Source of the DNA: CALFXN01 sp937957815
GTDB lineage: Bacteria > Synergistota > Synergistia > Synergistales > Aminobacteriaceae
Length of the DNA stretch: 64,000 nt
Assembly: GCA_036788195.1 (NCBI GenBank)
Contig: DAIQNX010000014.1
Span: 1-64,000, forward strand
Direction: 5' to 3'
The notes below the pieces were generated by a model. It worked only from the letters and a program-made list of their open reading frames with translations. It had not been told where the DNA came from and made no database searches. Position 1 is the first letter of the stretch. Each line of letters starts with the position of its first letter. This document shows, one piece after another, positions 24,521 through 33,570 of the stretch. The translations under genes were made by a program, and so were the position numbers.

Positions 24521-24549
24521 ATTCTAACAGACATTCTTTTCCCAGGCAA
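24521..24549 (-). promoter_or_regulatory. greA promoter
   Basis: Minus strand TTGCCT (24544-24549), 17-base spacer, TAGAAT (24521-24526), giving a leader of roughly 35 bases. Confidence 0.7.
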
Positions 24550-24601
24550 CAACCGATCTGGCGCGCCGTCGGATATGGAGTTCCGATCTGTCGCGGCGTT
24601 T

Positions 24602-24630
24602 TTGTCGATGTGCGGGCGTCGTTGTATAAT
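24602..24630 (+). promoter_or_regulatory. Promoter of the rnj-uppP-csaB-ftsEX-purA run
   Basis: TTGTCG (24602-24607), 17-base spacer, perfect TATAAT (24625-24630), 47 bases before the rnj GTG. It is the only convincing promoter found before the long co-directional run that ends near 39631. Confidence 0.75.
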
Positions 24631-24676
24631 CACGGTTCGGGGCGGAAGAACGTTTCGTCCGAAGGATGGTGTGTAC

Positions 24677-26437
24677 GTGCGTAATTCAGACGGTTCGAAG
24701 GAAAAAAGTTCGGGATCCCACAGGAAAAACGCTCAGGAGTCCCTTCGGTTCATCTCTCTCGGCGGGTTGGGAGAAATCGGCAAAAATATGTACCTCATCG
24801 AGTACGGAGACGAGATCCTCGTGATCGACTCCGGATTGAAGTTCCCCGACGAGGAGATGCTCGGAATCGACTTCGTCATCCCGGATATCTCCTATCTCGC
24901 CGAGAACAAGTCGCGGATCGTCGGGGCGATCATCACCCACGGCCACGAGGACCATACGGGGGCGCTCGCGTTCGTGCTTCCGAAGCTCGATATCCCGATA
25001 TACGCGACGAAACTGACGCTCGCGATGATCGAACACAAGCTCAGGGAGGCCGCTCCGTCCTATGTCGTGAAGGCGAACGAGGTCCGGGCGGGCGATTCGA
25101 TCACGCTCGGGAACTTCTTCATCAGGTTCATGGCTGTCTGTCACTCGATTCCCGACGGAGTCGGGATCGCCGTGAAGACGCCGCTCGGAACCGTCGTCCA
25201 TACCGGAGATTTCAAGCTCGACCCGACTCCGATCGACGGACGCCTCACGGATTACGGGATGTTCGCGGACATTGGACGCGAGGGGGTTCTTCTCATGCTC
25301 TCCGACTCCACGAATGTCGAGCGCAAGGGGTTCACGCCATCGGAGAGAGTCTTGGGGGGGACGCTCGAGCGGATCTTCAGGCTTCACAGGAACCGACGGA
25401 TCGTCATCGCGACGTTCGCGAGCAATCTCCACCGGGTCCAGCAGGTCGCCGACGTCGCGTCCCGGTTCAACCGGAAGATCGCGTTCATCGGCAGAAGCAT
25501 GACCGGAAACGTCGAATTGGCGCAGGAGCTCGAGTATCTCGATATCGACCCGAAGATGATCGTTCCCATGGAGGAGATCGAACGGACCGCGCCGAATCAG
25601 CTCGTTGTCATGACGACGGGGAGTCAGGGTGAGCCGTTCTCGGGGCTCGTGCTCATGAGCAAGGGGGAGCACAGGCAGATCTCGCTCGGGGAACGGGATC
25701 TCGTGGCGCTGTTCGCGACGCCGATCCCGGGAAACGAGAAACTGGTCAGCAGCACGATCAATCGGCTCTTTGCCCGTGGATGCGAAGTGATGTACGAGAG
25801 CGACAAGGAGGTTCACGTTTCGGGCCACGCCTCCCGAGAGGAGCTCAAACTCATGCTCAACCTCGTCCGCCCGAAGTATTTCGTTCCGATTCACGGGGAG
25901 TATCGCCATCTCGTGCGACACGCACAGCTCGCGGAAGAGGTCGGCGTCCCCGCGCGCAACACGTTCGTGATGCATATCGGCGATGTTCTGACCATCACGG
26001 AGAAAAAGGCGCAGGTCAGGGACCGGGTCCAGGCAGGCGGGATCCTCGTCGATGGCATCGCGTTCGGAGAACTCGAGGGCAGTATCCTGAAGGAGCGCCG
26101 AGAACTTGCGGAAGACGGCGTCATCGCCCTCTCCGCGACGCTCGACGAAAGCGGGGCGCTCGTGGCCGATCCCGTCGTGGAAAGCCGCGGTTTCCTGCAT
26201 ATGGAGGATGCGGAGACGCTGCGGTCGGAGATCGTTGCCGCCGTCCGTCAGGGCGTCGCCGAAATGCGGGCGCTCGGTGGGCTTCAGAGTGACGCCCTGA
26301 GCCAGAAGGTGAAGATGAAGGTTCGCGACGTCATTCGCAGGTACAGTCGTTCGCGTCCCGTGATCATGGCCATGGTTTCGTCTCCGCGCGACGAAGGTTC
26401 CGAACCCGTCTTCATCAGGGGGAGGCGGCGGAGATGA
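24677..26437 (+). CDS. rnj: Ribonuclease J
   Basis: Metallo-beta-lactamase-fold RNase acting in mRNA decay and rRNA maturation as 5' exonuclease and endonuclease. The 586-residue product contains the zinc-binding ITHGHEDHTGAL, VVHTGDFKLDP, LMLSDSTNVERKGFTPSE and the beta-CASP region (FASNLHRVQQV; VVMTTGSQGEP; VSGHASREE; PIHGEYRHLVRH). GTG at 24677 is chosen for GAAGGA ten bases upstream; the first 25 residues are a charged, non-conserved extension. The gene heads the run and overlaps uppP by four bases. Confidence 0.96.
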   Translation: MRNSDGSKEKSSGSHRKNAQESLRFISLGGLGEIGKNMYLIEYGDEILVIDSGLKFPDEEMLGIDFVIPDISYLAENKSRIVGAIITHGHEDHTGALAFVLPKLDIPIYATKLTLAMIEHKLREAAPSYVVKANEVRAGDSITLGNFFIRFMAVCHSIPDGVGIAVKTPLGTVVHTGDFKLDPTPIDGRLTDYGMFADIGREGVLLMLSDSTNVERKGFTPSERVLGGTLERIFRLHRNRRIVIATFASNLHRVQQVADVASRFNRKIAFIGRSMTGNVELAQELEYLDIDPKMIVPMEEIERTAPNQLVVMTTGSQGEPFSGLVLMSKGEHRQISLGERDLVALFATPIPGNEKLVSSTINRLFARGCEVMYESDKEVHVSGHASREELKLMLNLVRPKYFVPIHGEYRHLVRHAQLAEEVGVPARNTFVMHIGDVLTITEKKAQVRDRVQAGGILVDGIAFGELEGSILKERRELAEDGVIALSATLDESGALVADPVVESRGFLHMEDAETLRSEIVAAVRQGVAEMRALGGLQSDALSQKVKMKVRDVIRRYSRSRPVIMAMVSSPRDEGSEPVFIRGRRRR

Positions 26438-27222
26438 CCGGATCGTTGCTCCTCGGACTTCTGCAGGGGGTGACCGAATTCCTTCCGGTCAGCAGCTCGG
26501 GGCACCTCGCGCTTCTCCAGATGTTCCTCGGGTACGGCGAGGCTCCGCTCGCGTTCGATGTCGTCCTGCACGTCGCGACGATGCTCGCCACGATCGTGTA
26601 CTTCCGGAGGGATATTCTCGTCCTTTCGCGTGAGTTCTGCTCAGGCTTCGCGAAGAGTTCGGGACGTGCGACGCCTGGGTGGAGGATCGGATGGGCGGTC
26701 GTTGCCGGAACGGTCGTAACCGCGATAGTCGGCCTTCCCCTGAAGCCGCTCGTGGAACGCGCGCTCTCCTCTCCGACTCTGGTCGGAGCCGGCTTGTGCG
26801 TAACGGCGACTCTCCTTTTTCTCTCCGGAGCGTCGCGGGACGGAACGTCCCGGATGACGCTCCGCTGCGGTCTGATTGTCGGGCTCGCCCAGGGGATCGC
26901 GGTCCTTCCGGGCATATCCCGTTCCGGAGCCACTCTGGCGGCGGGACTGCGAAGCGGGCTCGACAGGGACGAATCGTTTCGTTTTTCCTTTCTGCTCTCG
27001 CTTCCCGCGATCGCCGGAGCCGTTGTTCTCGAGTTCAGGCATGGCCTGTCTTCGGCAGGCTTGCCCGAAGGCTGGTACTGGGGGGCGCTCGTCGCGTTCC
27101 TGTCAGGGTACGCAGCCCTCGGTCTCCTGAGACGTTTCGTCACGGGCGGCAGGCTGCGGGTCTTCTCGATCTACTGCGCGTGTCTCGGCGCACTGGCGCT
27201 CGGCGCCTCGCTTGCGGGGTGA
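26434..27222 (+). CDS. uppP: Undecaprenyl-diphosphatase
   Basis: Membrane enzyme (BacA family) that recycles undecaprenyl pyrophosphate to the monophosphate carrier for peptidoglycan and polysaccharide synthesis. The 262-residue, multi-spanning product has both signature motifs, QGVTEFLPVSSSGHL near the N terminus and LPGISRSGAT in the middle. The ATG overlaps the rnj stop. It provides carrier lipid for the wall-polymer and LPS genes in the same run. Confidence 0.95.
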   Translation: MTGSLLLGLLQGVTEFLPVSSSGHLALLQMFLGYGEAPLAFDVVLHVATMLATIVYFRRDILVLSREFCSGFAKSSGRATPGWRIGWAVVAGTVVTAIVGLPLKPLVERALSSPTLVGAGLCVTATLLFLSGASRDGTSRMTLRCGLIVGLAQGIAVLPGISRSGATLAAGLRSGLDRDESFRFSFLLSLPAIAGAVVLEFRHGLSSAGLPEGWYWGALVAFLSGYAALGLLRRFVTGGRLRVFSIYCACLGALALGASLAG

Positions 27223-27467
27223 CGACGATGCCTTCGTCGCATTCGCGGTGGTGGTATGTCATCGTTTCGATCCTCGTCGGAACGCTGCTCGGCCTTTATC
27301 TCCAGCGATTCCAGACGACGGCTCCGTTCATGCGCGACATCCTCTCTGTCGGGTTCAACCTTCAGGATGTCGACCTCGGAGTCGTCACGTTCGGAGTGAA
27401 GTTCGGTTTCCGATGCAACCTCGGAACGATCGTCGGCGGAGTGGTCGGCCTGTGGCTTTCCCGGTGA
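27219..27467 (+). CDS. Small DUF4321-type membrane protein
   Basis: About 82 residues with two hydrophobic segments (YVIVSILVGTLLGLYL and FGFRCNLGTIVGGVVGLWL) and the pattern NLQDVDLGVVTFGVKFGFR, matching small DUF4321 proteins often found next to maf in Clostridia. GTG at 27219 overlaps the uppP stop (GTGA); an ATG at 27228 is the alternative. The stop overlaps the maf start, so it is tightly coupled to its neighbours. The function of the family is unknown. Confidence 0.78.
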   Translation: MTTMPSSHSRWWYVIVSILVGTLLGLYLQRFQTTAPFMRDILSVGFNLQDVDLGVVTFGVKFGFRCNLGTIVGGVVGLWLSR

Positions 27468-28051
27468 GGGTGATCCTCGCCTCGGGCAGTCCGCGGCGCA
27501 GGGAGCTTCTCGAATCTCTCGGGTGGACCTTCTCTGTTCGGGTTCCCGACGTTCCGGAGGCCCCCCTTCCCGGTGAGTCGCCGGAATCCCTCTGTGAGCG
27601 CCTCGCCGTCGCCAAGGGGACCGTGGTTGCGGAGGAGAACCCGGAAGCGCTTGTCATCGCGGCGGATACGGTCGTCGACATCGACGGAACGGTTCTCGGG
27701 AAGCCGGCGGATCCCGGGGATTCGTACAGGATGATTTCGCTTCTGAACGGGAGGACGCACCGGGTCCATTCGGGGATCGCGGTGTTCCTGAAGGGGCGAG
27801 TCGCGAGCGATGTCGTTACGTCCGAGGTTACGTTCCGGCGTCTCTGTGACGGGGATCTCAGGGCATACGCCGGAAGCGGAGAGGGAAGGGACAAGGCCGG
27901 GGCGTATGCGATCCAGGGGCTGGGATCCCTTCTCGTCGAATCGATACGCGGATGCTACTTCAACATCGTCGGACTTCCGCTGTCCCGGATCGGTCGTCTT
28001 CTGGAAGGATTCGGAATTCCGGTGAGAGATCAATGGAGGGTTCACGCATGA
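27464..28051 (+). CDS. maf: Maf-family nucleoside triphosphate pyrophosphatase
   Basis: House-cleaning enzyme that hydrolyses non-canonical or dTTP/UTP-type nucleotides to monophosphates. The 195-residue product begins VRVILASGSPRRRELLESLG and has IAADTVVDIDGTVLGKP and DKAGAYAIQG, all family motifs. The start is GTG at 27464, overlapping the previous stop; GTG 27470 is also in frame. It ends with an ATGA overlap into the DUF5693 gene. Confidence 0.94.
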   Translation: MRVILASGSPRRRELLESLGWTFSVRVPDVPEAPLPGESPESLCERLAVAKGTVVAEENPEALVIAADTVVDIDGTVLGKPADPGDSYRMISLLNGRTHRVHSGIAVFLKGRVASDVVTSEVTFRRLCDGDLRAYAGSGEGRDKAGAYAIQGLGSLLVESIRGCYFNIVGLPLSRIGRLLEGFGIPVRDQWRVHA

Positions 28052-30024
28052 AACGGATCATTCGTTCCCTGAGACCGCACCTGTCCATCGGAGGCTCCGG
28101 GGTTCTCATGGCGCTCGCGTTTCTCTTTTCGCTGATCGCGCTGTGGCCGCGGTGGAGATCGGAAGTCAGATACCGCGATGTCGCGATCATTGCGGATTAT
28201 GTGGATATCGCGGGACTGTCTTCGATGAGCGGGATTTCGAAGGGAGATGTCCTCGATCTTCTCCTGAAGAACGGCGTCTCGGGCCTCATGGTATCGGAAA
28301 AGACGGGACAGGAGTTGTCCGGCGGAGCGATGCCCGTCGTATTCGCTCCGTCGTTCGCGCTCCCCCCGGATATCAGGAAGCCCCTGAAACCCGCGTCGGC
28401 CCCGAGGGCGGAGAACGGCCCGGCCGTCTTCGTCGACCGGAAAAAAAGCTATGCGTCGCGGGCGATGGCGTTCCTCTCGACGCGCTTCCATGGGACGCTC
28501 GTTTCCGAACTCGCGGGCGGCATGATCGGAATGCTTCCCCGAAGCTGGGACCAGCTCCTGATGTCGGGAGTCCTTCCCGATTTCGAGGGGCTCGAGTTTG
28601 CAAGTGAACGGAACGTTCCCGTCCTGTACCGGATCTGTCCGGCTCCGCCTTCCGACGCGGCAGGGGTCGTCGAGTCGTTGTCGGGCGTCCTTCGCGATTA
28701 TCCGGTGATCCGGTGCGTTTCGCCGACGGGCGAAATCGCCGTCGGGTATCCTGACTTCAAATCGCTCGGCGAACTGATCGCGAAGACCAAGAGGACGCTC
28801 GCCGTGGTCGAATTCTCGCGACAGGTCGGAGCTCCGCAGCTTTCGTGGCAGGCCTACCCGAATCTGCTTCCGCTGCACAGCGTGACGAACGAGGAGATTC
28901 TCTCGCGGAATATCGGGAGGCGGGTTCTCGAGGAACGTATGGTGCGCGCCGTCAAGGAGCGCTCCGTCCGCCTTCTGGTCGTCCGTCCTTCCGCGATGAA
29001 CTATTCGTCGTCCGTGCTCGAAACGTTCGCCCGTGAGGTCAAAAGTCTTTCGGACTCTCTCTCCGATCGCTCGGTCCGCGTCCTCGGCCGGAACGGGTGG
29101 CCGGAACCGATACGCCCGTGGAGAAACGGGATCGTCGCATCCCTCGCGTGCTCCTTCGCGTTCGCCGCGGTGTCCGTCAGGCTCCTGACGCGGTGGAAGG
29201 GGAATCCCGTCGCCCCGGGATCGCTCGTTTCGCGGACCGTTTCCGTCATCGCAGGCGGACTCGCCGTCGTCATCGCACTCCTTTCGTGGAAGATCGCGAT
29301 CGTCGCGCGGCTTCTCGGCGCGCTGACGGCCGGGCTCGTCGCGACCGAGGCTTCTCTGGTCGCGCTCGACGGGTGGGAACGTCCGGTGGCCGGATCGTTC
29401 AGGGGATTTTTGTTCGCGATCGTCGGTGGCCTCGCCATCGCGGCGCTCTTCAGCGAACCGACATACATGCTCCGTCTCAGAAGCTTCTCGGGCGTCAAAC
29501 TGACGCTCATGCTTCCGCTCCTCGTCGTGATTCTCCACGACTTCAGGAATCGCATTCACCCCGAATCGCTCGGGACGCTCATCGGACGTCCTCCCGTCTG
29601 GGGGGAGCTCATGCTCCTCGGAGTTCTCCTGCTCGGCGCGGCGCTCATGCTCTTCCGGAGCGACAATGTCCAGTTCGTTCCGGACTTCGAGGTTCGCGTC
29701 CGCGATATGCTCGAGAGGTTTCTCGTCGCGCGTCCGAGAAACAAGGAACTGTTCGTTGGATATCCGGCTCTCTTCCTTCTCAGCCTGTGCATGAAGGAAC
29801 GGCTCTGGCAACGGTATCGCGAAATTCTCAGGCTCGCGGTGACGCTCGCGTTTTCCTCGGTCGTGAACAGCTTCTGCCACTTCCATACGCCTCTTGCCTT
29901 CATCCTGTTCAGGGAGTTCAACGGATGGTGGTCGGGCGTCCTGGCGGGAACCGCTCTTCTCTTCCTCTTCAGACTCGTCATCATCCCTCTCTGGGGGCGG
30001 GTCAGAGGTGCGATCGTGGGGTGA
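28048..30024 (+). CDS. DUF5693 multi-pass membrane protein
   Basis: A 658-residue membrane protein. One N-terminal transmembrane segment (about 15-32) is followed by an extracytoplasmic domain of about 330 residues (VAIIADYVDIAGLSSMSGIS, LMVSEKTG, LEFASERNVPVLYRICP), then eight or more hydrophobic segments (about 370-650). This matches DUF5693 proteins, which in several phyla lie beside csaB. It is coupled to maf and to csaB by four-base overlaps. The linkage suggests it handles or exports the pyruvylated wall polymer, a role played by CsaA in Bacillus; this is inference. Confidence 0.82.
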   Translation: MKRIIRSLRPHLSIGGSGVLMALAFLFSLIALWPRWRSEVRYRDVAIIADYVDIAGLSSMSGISKGDVLDLLLKNGVSGLMVSEKTGQELSGGAMPVVFAPSFALPPDIRKPLKPASAPRAENGPAVFVDRKKSYASRAMAFLSTRFHGTLVSELAGGMIGMLPRSWDQLLMSGVLPDFEGLEFASERNVPVLYRICPAPPSDAAGVVESLSGVLRDYPVIRCVSPTGEIAVGYPDFKSLGELIAKTKRTLAVVEFSRQVGAPQLSWQAYPNLLPLHSVTNEEILSRNIGRRVLEERMVRAVKERSVRLLVVRPSAMNYSSSVLETFAREVKSLSDSLSDRSVRVLGRNGWPEPIRPWRNGIVASLACSFAFAAVSVRLLTRWKGNPVAPGSLVSRTVSVIAGGLAVVIALLSWKIAIVARLLGALTAGLVATEASLVALDGWERPVAGSFRGFLFAIVGGLAIAALFSEPTYMLRLRSFSGVKLTLMLPLLVVILHDFRNRIHPESLGTLIGRPPVWGELMLLGVLLLGAALMLFRSDNVQFVPDFEVRVRDMLERFLVARPRNKELFVGYPALFLLSLCMKERLWQRYREILRLAVTLAFSSVVNSFCHFHTPLAFILFREFNGWWSGVLAGTALLFLFRLVIIPLWGRVRGAIVG

Positions 30025-31022
30025 AACGCCGGTTCGACGTCGCTCTTTTGGGATATTACGGATTCGGAAACCTCGGAGACGAGTTGCTGCTCGAGGCGTT
30101 TCTCGGCCTGCTGCTCGACGCGGGTGTTTCGCGGGAACGCGTTCTCGTCTTCTCATCGAATCCGGCAAGGACAGGAGCGACGTTTTCCGTTCCTGCAGCG
30201 GACAGGTGGGCTCCGGGATCGCTCTGGTCGAATCTTCGCCTCTCCTCGACGCTGCTCTTCGGGGGAGGAGGGCTCTTCCAGGATGCGACGAGCCTTCGTT
30301 CCGTCATCTACTATTCGGGCGCCGCATTCGCCTCCCGCGCAGCCCGTTGCGTTCCGTGGGCCTTCGGACAGTCTCTCGGCCCGTTCCGGACGGAGACGGG
30401 GAACTTTCTCTCGCGCCGCGCCGTCCGGAGTATGGCGTTTTGCGGCGTTCGCGACACGGACTCTCTCGATGTCATCGATCGCTGGGGCGTGCCCGGGGTT
30501 CTGTCGCCCGACGCGGTGTTTTCGCTGATGCCGTCCGGCGACGTCCGCGCGAAGGCCGACGGGTATCTTCTCGTCAATCTTCGTCCGTGGCCCGGAGATC
30601 TGAATCGCCGCGCCGCCGCCGCGGTCGCCCGTTGCGCCCGCGAAAGCGGAATTCCCGTCGTCGGTGTGGCGATGTCGCCCGCCGACGAGAGTCTTCTGCA
30701 GTCGATGGATGGCGGGGGAATCCTGAAGTTCGGGGAAATCCGCAGACCTTCAGGAACGGTGGAAATGAAGAGCCTCTGGAGGAATGCCCGTGCCGCGGTC
30801 GGCATGAGACTGCACTTCTGCATCCTGTCCGCGATGTTCGGCATTCCGTGCACGGCGATTCCCTACGATCCGAAGGTGAGGGCTTTCGCGCGCTTTGCCG
30901 GAATGCCGTGTTTTCCGCAAGAACCGGTTTCCCTTTCAGCCGGAACGATGCCCGAAACCCTCCGAACCCTTGGGGACACGGTTCGTTCCGCATTCCTGAA
31001 TGCCTGGAGGAATCTGTCGTGA
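30021..31022 (+). CDS. csaB: Polysaccharide pyruvyl transferase CsaB
   Basis: Adds pyruvate ketals from phosphoenolpyruvate to the cell-wall polymer that SLH domains bind. The 333-residue product starts FDVALLGYYGFGNLGDELLL, the family N-terminal motif. It has LLFGGGGLFQD, WAFGQSLGPFRT, AFCGVRDTDSLD, and the conserved C-terminal RLHFCILSAMFGIPCTAIPYDPK. GTG at 30021 overlaps the previous stop. Together with the SLH porin at 7430, it indicates that the outer membrane is held to a pyruvylated polymer in this organism. Confidence 0.93.
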   Translation: MKRRFDVALLGYYGFGNLGDELLLEAFLGLLLDAGVSRERVLVFSSNPARTGATFSVPAADRWAPGSLWSNLRLSSTLLFGGGGLFQDATSLRSVIYYSGAAFASRAARCVPWAFGQSLGPFRTETGNFLSRRAVRSMAFCGVRDTDSLDVIDRWGVPGVLSPDAVFSLMPSGDVRAKADGYLLVNLRPWPGDLNRRAAAAVARCARESGIPVVGVAMSPADESLLQSMDGGGILKFGEIRRPSGTVEMKSLWRNARAAVGMRLHFCILSAMFGIPCTAIPYDPKVRAFARFAGMPCFPQEPVSLSAGTMPETLRTLGDTVRSAFLNAWRNLS

Positions 31023-31900
31023 GTACACTCCCCGAATGCGCCCGTGAACGACTGAATCTCGAACGGAGAGCCGTCGACGTCCGCAAGGACGTCGTGCGAA
31101 TGATCGGCGTCGCGCGTTCGGGGCACCTGGTTTCGTCCCTCTCGATCGTCGACATCATGACCTGGCTCTACTGGAACGTGCTTCGGGTTTCGCCCGAAGA
31201 GGTTTCCTCCCCGTCGCGCGACAGATTCGTCCTGAGCAAGGGACACGGGTGCCCTGCCCTTTATGCGACGCTCGCGAACAGGGGATTTTTCAGGCGGGAG
31301 GAGTTGTGGAGCTATCGTCGTCTGGGAGCGATGCTCCAGGGACATCCCGCGTCGACGCGGACGCCGGGCGTCGACGCGTCTTCCGGCTCGCTCGGAATGG
31401 GGCTCGGAATCGCCGTCGGCATGGCGCTCGCCGGGCGTCTGGGCAAAGCTCCGTATCGTGTCGTCTGCCTCGCCGGAGACGGAGAAATGCAGGAGGGGGC
31501 CATGTGGGAGGCGGCGATGGCCGCGCATCACTTTTCCCTTTCGAAGATCCTTCTCATAATCGACAGAAACGGGGTTCAGATGGAGGGGGAGACGGAGGAA
31601 ATCATGGGGCTGGAACCGCTGGACGCGAAACTGGAATCTTTCGGCTGGAGCGTCGCCCACGCCGACGGACACGACTTCGCGAGTCTCGGACGGGCTCTCG
31701 CGCAGACCGACGCCTCGGGGCTTCCGGGCGCCGTCATCGCGAGAACCGTTCCGGGGCACGGCGTTTCGTTTCTGGAGAACGGCTCGTTGCGCGGGAAAGA
31801 CGCGCTGAACCGCCAGCGCGTCGAAATGGCGCTCCGGGAACTGGAAACGGTCGAACGGACCATCGAAGTGTCTCTTTCCGGAGAGGAAGCGATCTCATGA
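31019..31900 (+). CDS. Transketolase, N-terminal subunit
   Basis: Thiamine-diphosphate-binding half of a split transketolase, 293 residues. The TPP motif is GDGEMQEGAMWEAAMAAHHF with the downstream LLIIDRNGVQ. Other marks are RSGHLVSSLSIVDIM and LSKGHGCPALYA. GTG at 31019 overlaps the csaB stop. With the C-terminal subunit directly after it and talC, this gives the non-oxidative pentose route, the likely source of ribose and aromatic precursors in an anaerobe. The pair could also be a DXP-synthase-like split enzyme, but transketolase fits the motifs best. Confidence 0.93.
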   Translation: MSTLPECARERLNLERRAVDVRKDVVRMIGVARSGHLVSSLSIVDIMTWLYWNVLRVSPEEVSSPSRDRFVLSKGHGCPALYATLANRGFFRREELWSYRRLGAMLQGHPASTRTPGVDASSGSLGMGLGIAVGMALAGRLGKAPYRVVCLAGDGEMQEGAMWEAAMAAHHFSLSKILLIIDRNGVQMEGETEEIMGLEPLDAKLESFGWSVAHADGHDFASLGRALAQTDASGLPGAVIARTVPGHGVSFLENGSLRGKDALNRQRVEMALRELETVERTIEVSLSGEEAIS

Positions 31901-32862
31901 CGACCGAGCGAATCAGCACGAGAGACGCCTACGGGACCGCTCTGCTTCAACTGGGAGAACGAGTCGAATCGCTTGTCGCGGTCGATGCCGACGCGGCCTC
32001 CTCGACGAGGGCGTCCGTCTTCGCGTCGCGATTTCCCGAACGATATCTCAACCTCGGAATATCGGAGCAGAACATGGTGCTCGTCGCGGCGGGGCTCGCG
32101 CTGTGCGAACGAACCGTCTTCGCCGCTTCGTTTGCGTCGTTTCTCGTCGGAAGGGCCTACGAACAGATCAGGGACGCGATCGCGATTCCGTCGCTCCCCG
32201 TCCGGCTCGTCGGGACGCATGGCGGGGTTACGGTAGGAGAGGACGGGGCGACGCACCAGATGCTCGAAGACATTGCGCTGATGCGCCTGTTGCCCGGAAT
32301 GGCCGTTCTCTGTCCTTCGGATCATCCGTCGGCAGTGGCCCAGATATGCGCCGCGAACGCGTGGAAGGGACCTGCCTACGTCAGGCTCGGGCGCATGCCT
32401 CTTCCGCTCGTCTACGATCCTTCCGACACGGATTTCCATATCGGCGGCGCCCGGATCCTGCGCGAAGGGGACGGAGTGACGATCTGTGCCTGCGGCATCC
32501 TGATCCGCGAAGCGCTGGAAGCTGCTACAATACTTTCGCAGCAGAACATCAACGCGGAAGTGATCGACTGCTATTCAATCTCTCCGCTGCCGTCGGAAAT
32601 CATCCTGAGTTCCGTGCACAGGACGGGATGTTGCGTCGTGGCGGAGGAGCACTTCCTGAAGGGGGGGCTCTGTGAAGCCGTGTCGCATCTTTTGTGCGAG
32701 CACTACCCGGTTCCGGTTTCGTCTGTTGCGGTCAGGGATTTTTTCGGACAGAGCGGAACCCCCGAGGAACTCCAGGAATATTACGGGCTGACCTCGGAAC
32801 GGATCGTGAGCGCCGCCTTTCAGGCGTGGACGCTGAGGCGGCGCAGTCCCGGCGTCTTTTGA
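31897..32862 (+). CDS. Transketolase, C-terminal subunit
   Basis: The pyrimidine-binding and C-terminal half of the split transketolase, 321 residues. It shows RFPERYLNLGISEQNMVLVA, VRLVGTHGGVTVGEDGATHQ with the catalytic region, and LPGMAVLCPSDH. The ATG overlaps the stop of the N-terminal subunit (ATGA), so the two subunits are made in equal amounts. It lies 12 bases before ftsE. Confidence 0.93.
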   Translation: MTTERISTRDAYGTALLQLGERVESLVAVDADAASSTRASVFASRFPERYLNLGISEQNMVLVAAGLALCERTVFAASFASFLVGRAYEQIRDAIAIPSLPVRLVGTHGGVTVGEDGATHQMLEDIALMRLLPGMAVLCPSDHPSAVAQICAANAWKGPAYVRLGRMPLPLVYDPSDTDFHIGGARILREGDGVTICACGILIREALEAATILSQQNINAEVIDCYSISPLPSEIILSSVHRTGCCVVAEEHFLKGGLCEAVSHLLCEHYPVPVSSVAVRDFFGQSGTPEELQEYYGLTSERIVSAAFQAWTLRRRSPGVF

Positions 32863-32874
32863 CGGAGACCGGAA

Positions 32875-33570
32875 GTGGAAATCCGCCTCGCCGGGATCAC
32901 GAAGGTATTCTCTCCGGAAATCGTCGCTCTCGAGGATATCTTCCTGACGGTCGAAAAAGGAGAGTTCGTTTACCTCATCGGAACGACCGGATCGGGGAAG
33001 ACGACGCTGCTCAGGCTCATCACGCGCGAAATCGTCCCGACGCGGGGACAGATTTCCGTGGGCAACCGGAATCTCAGAAAGATCCGTTCCTCCGAACTCC
33101 CATATTACCGGAGGAACCTCGGCGTCGTTTTTCAGGACTTCAAACTCCTGAATGACCTGACGGTATTCGAGAATGTCGCCTTCGTCCTCGAGGCGATGGG
33201 GGTTCCCCCGAGGATTGTCCAGACGCGCGTCAACGAAGTGATCGACCTCGTCGGTCTCTGGCGCAGACGTTTTCTCAAGCCGATGCAACTTTCGGGCGGC
33301 GAACGGCAGCGGGTGGCGATCGCCCGCGCGATGGCGAACTCCCCGTCGATCTTTCTTGCGGACGAACCTACGGGAAACCTCGACCTTCACACGTCCGAAG
33401 AAATCATCCGGCTGCTTCTGTCGATCAACGCCGCCGGAACGACCGTCGTCGTAGCCACGCACGATCAGTATCTCGTAGACGCGTATCGACAGCGTGTCGT
33501 CGAACTTCACGACGGGCGTCTGAAGCGGGACGAGAAGAGAGGCCGGTACGTGATCGATGGGGAGCTTTAG
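32875..33570 (+). CDS. ftsE: Cell division ATP-binding protein FtsE
   Basis: Cytoplasmic ATPase of the FtsEX complex that switches on wall hydrolases at division. The 231-residue product contains Walker A IGTTGSGKTTLLR, the signature LSGGERQRVAIARA, Walker B FLADEPTGNLD, and the H-loop ATHD. The start is GTG at 32875. The gene overlaps ftsX by 14 bases and precedes an EnvC-like protein, its expected periplasmic output. Confidence 0.96.
   Translation: MEIRLAGITKVFSPEIVALEDIFLTVEKGEFVYLIGTTGSGKTTLLRLITREIVPTRGQISVGNRNLRKIRSSELPYYRRNLGVVFQDFKLLNDLTVFENVAFVLEAMGVPPRIVQTRVNEVIDLVGLWRRRFLKPMQLSGGERQRVAIARAMANSPSIFLADEPTGNLDLHTSEEIIRLLLSINAAGTTVVVATHDQYLVDAYRQRVVELHDGRLKRDEKRGRYVIDGEL

Noticed and set aside
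31019..32862. Transketolase gene broken into two by mutation
   Set aside because: The two halves overlap by ATGA at the domain boundary and each has a proper start; split transketolases are normal in many anaerobes.
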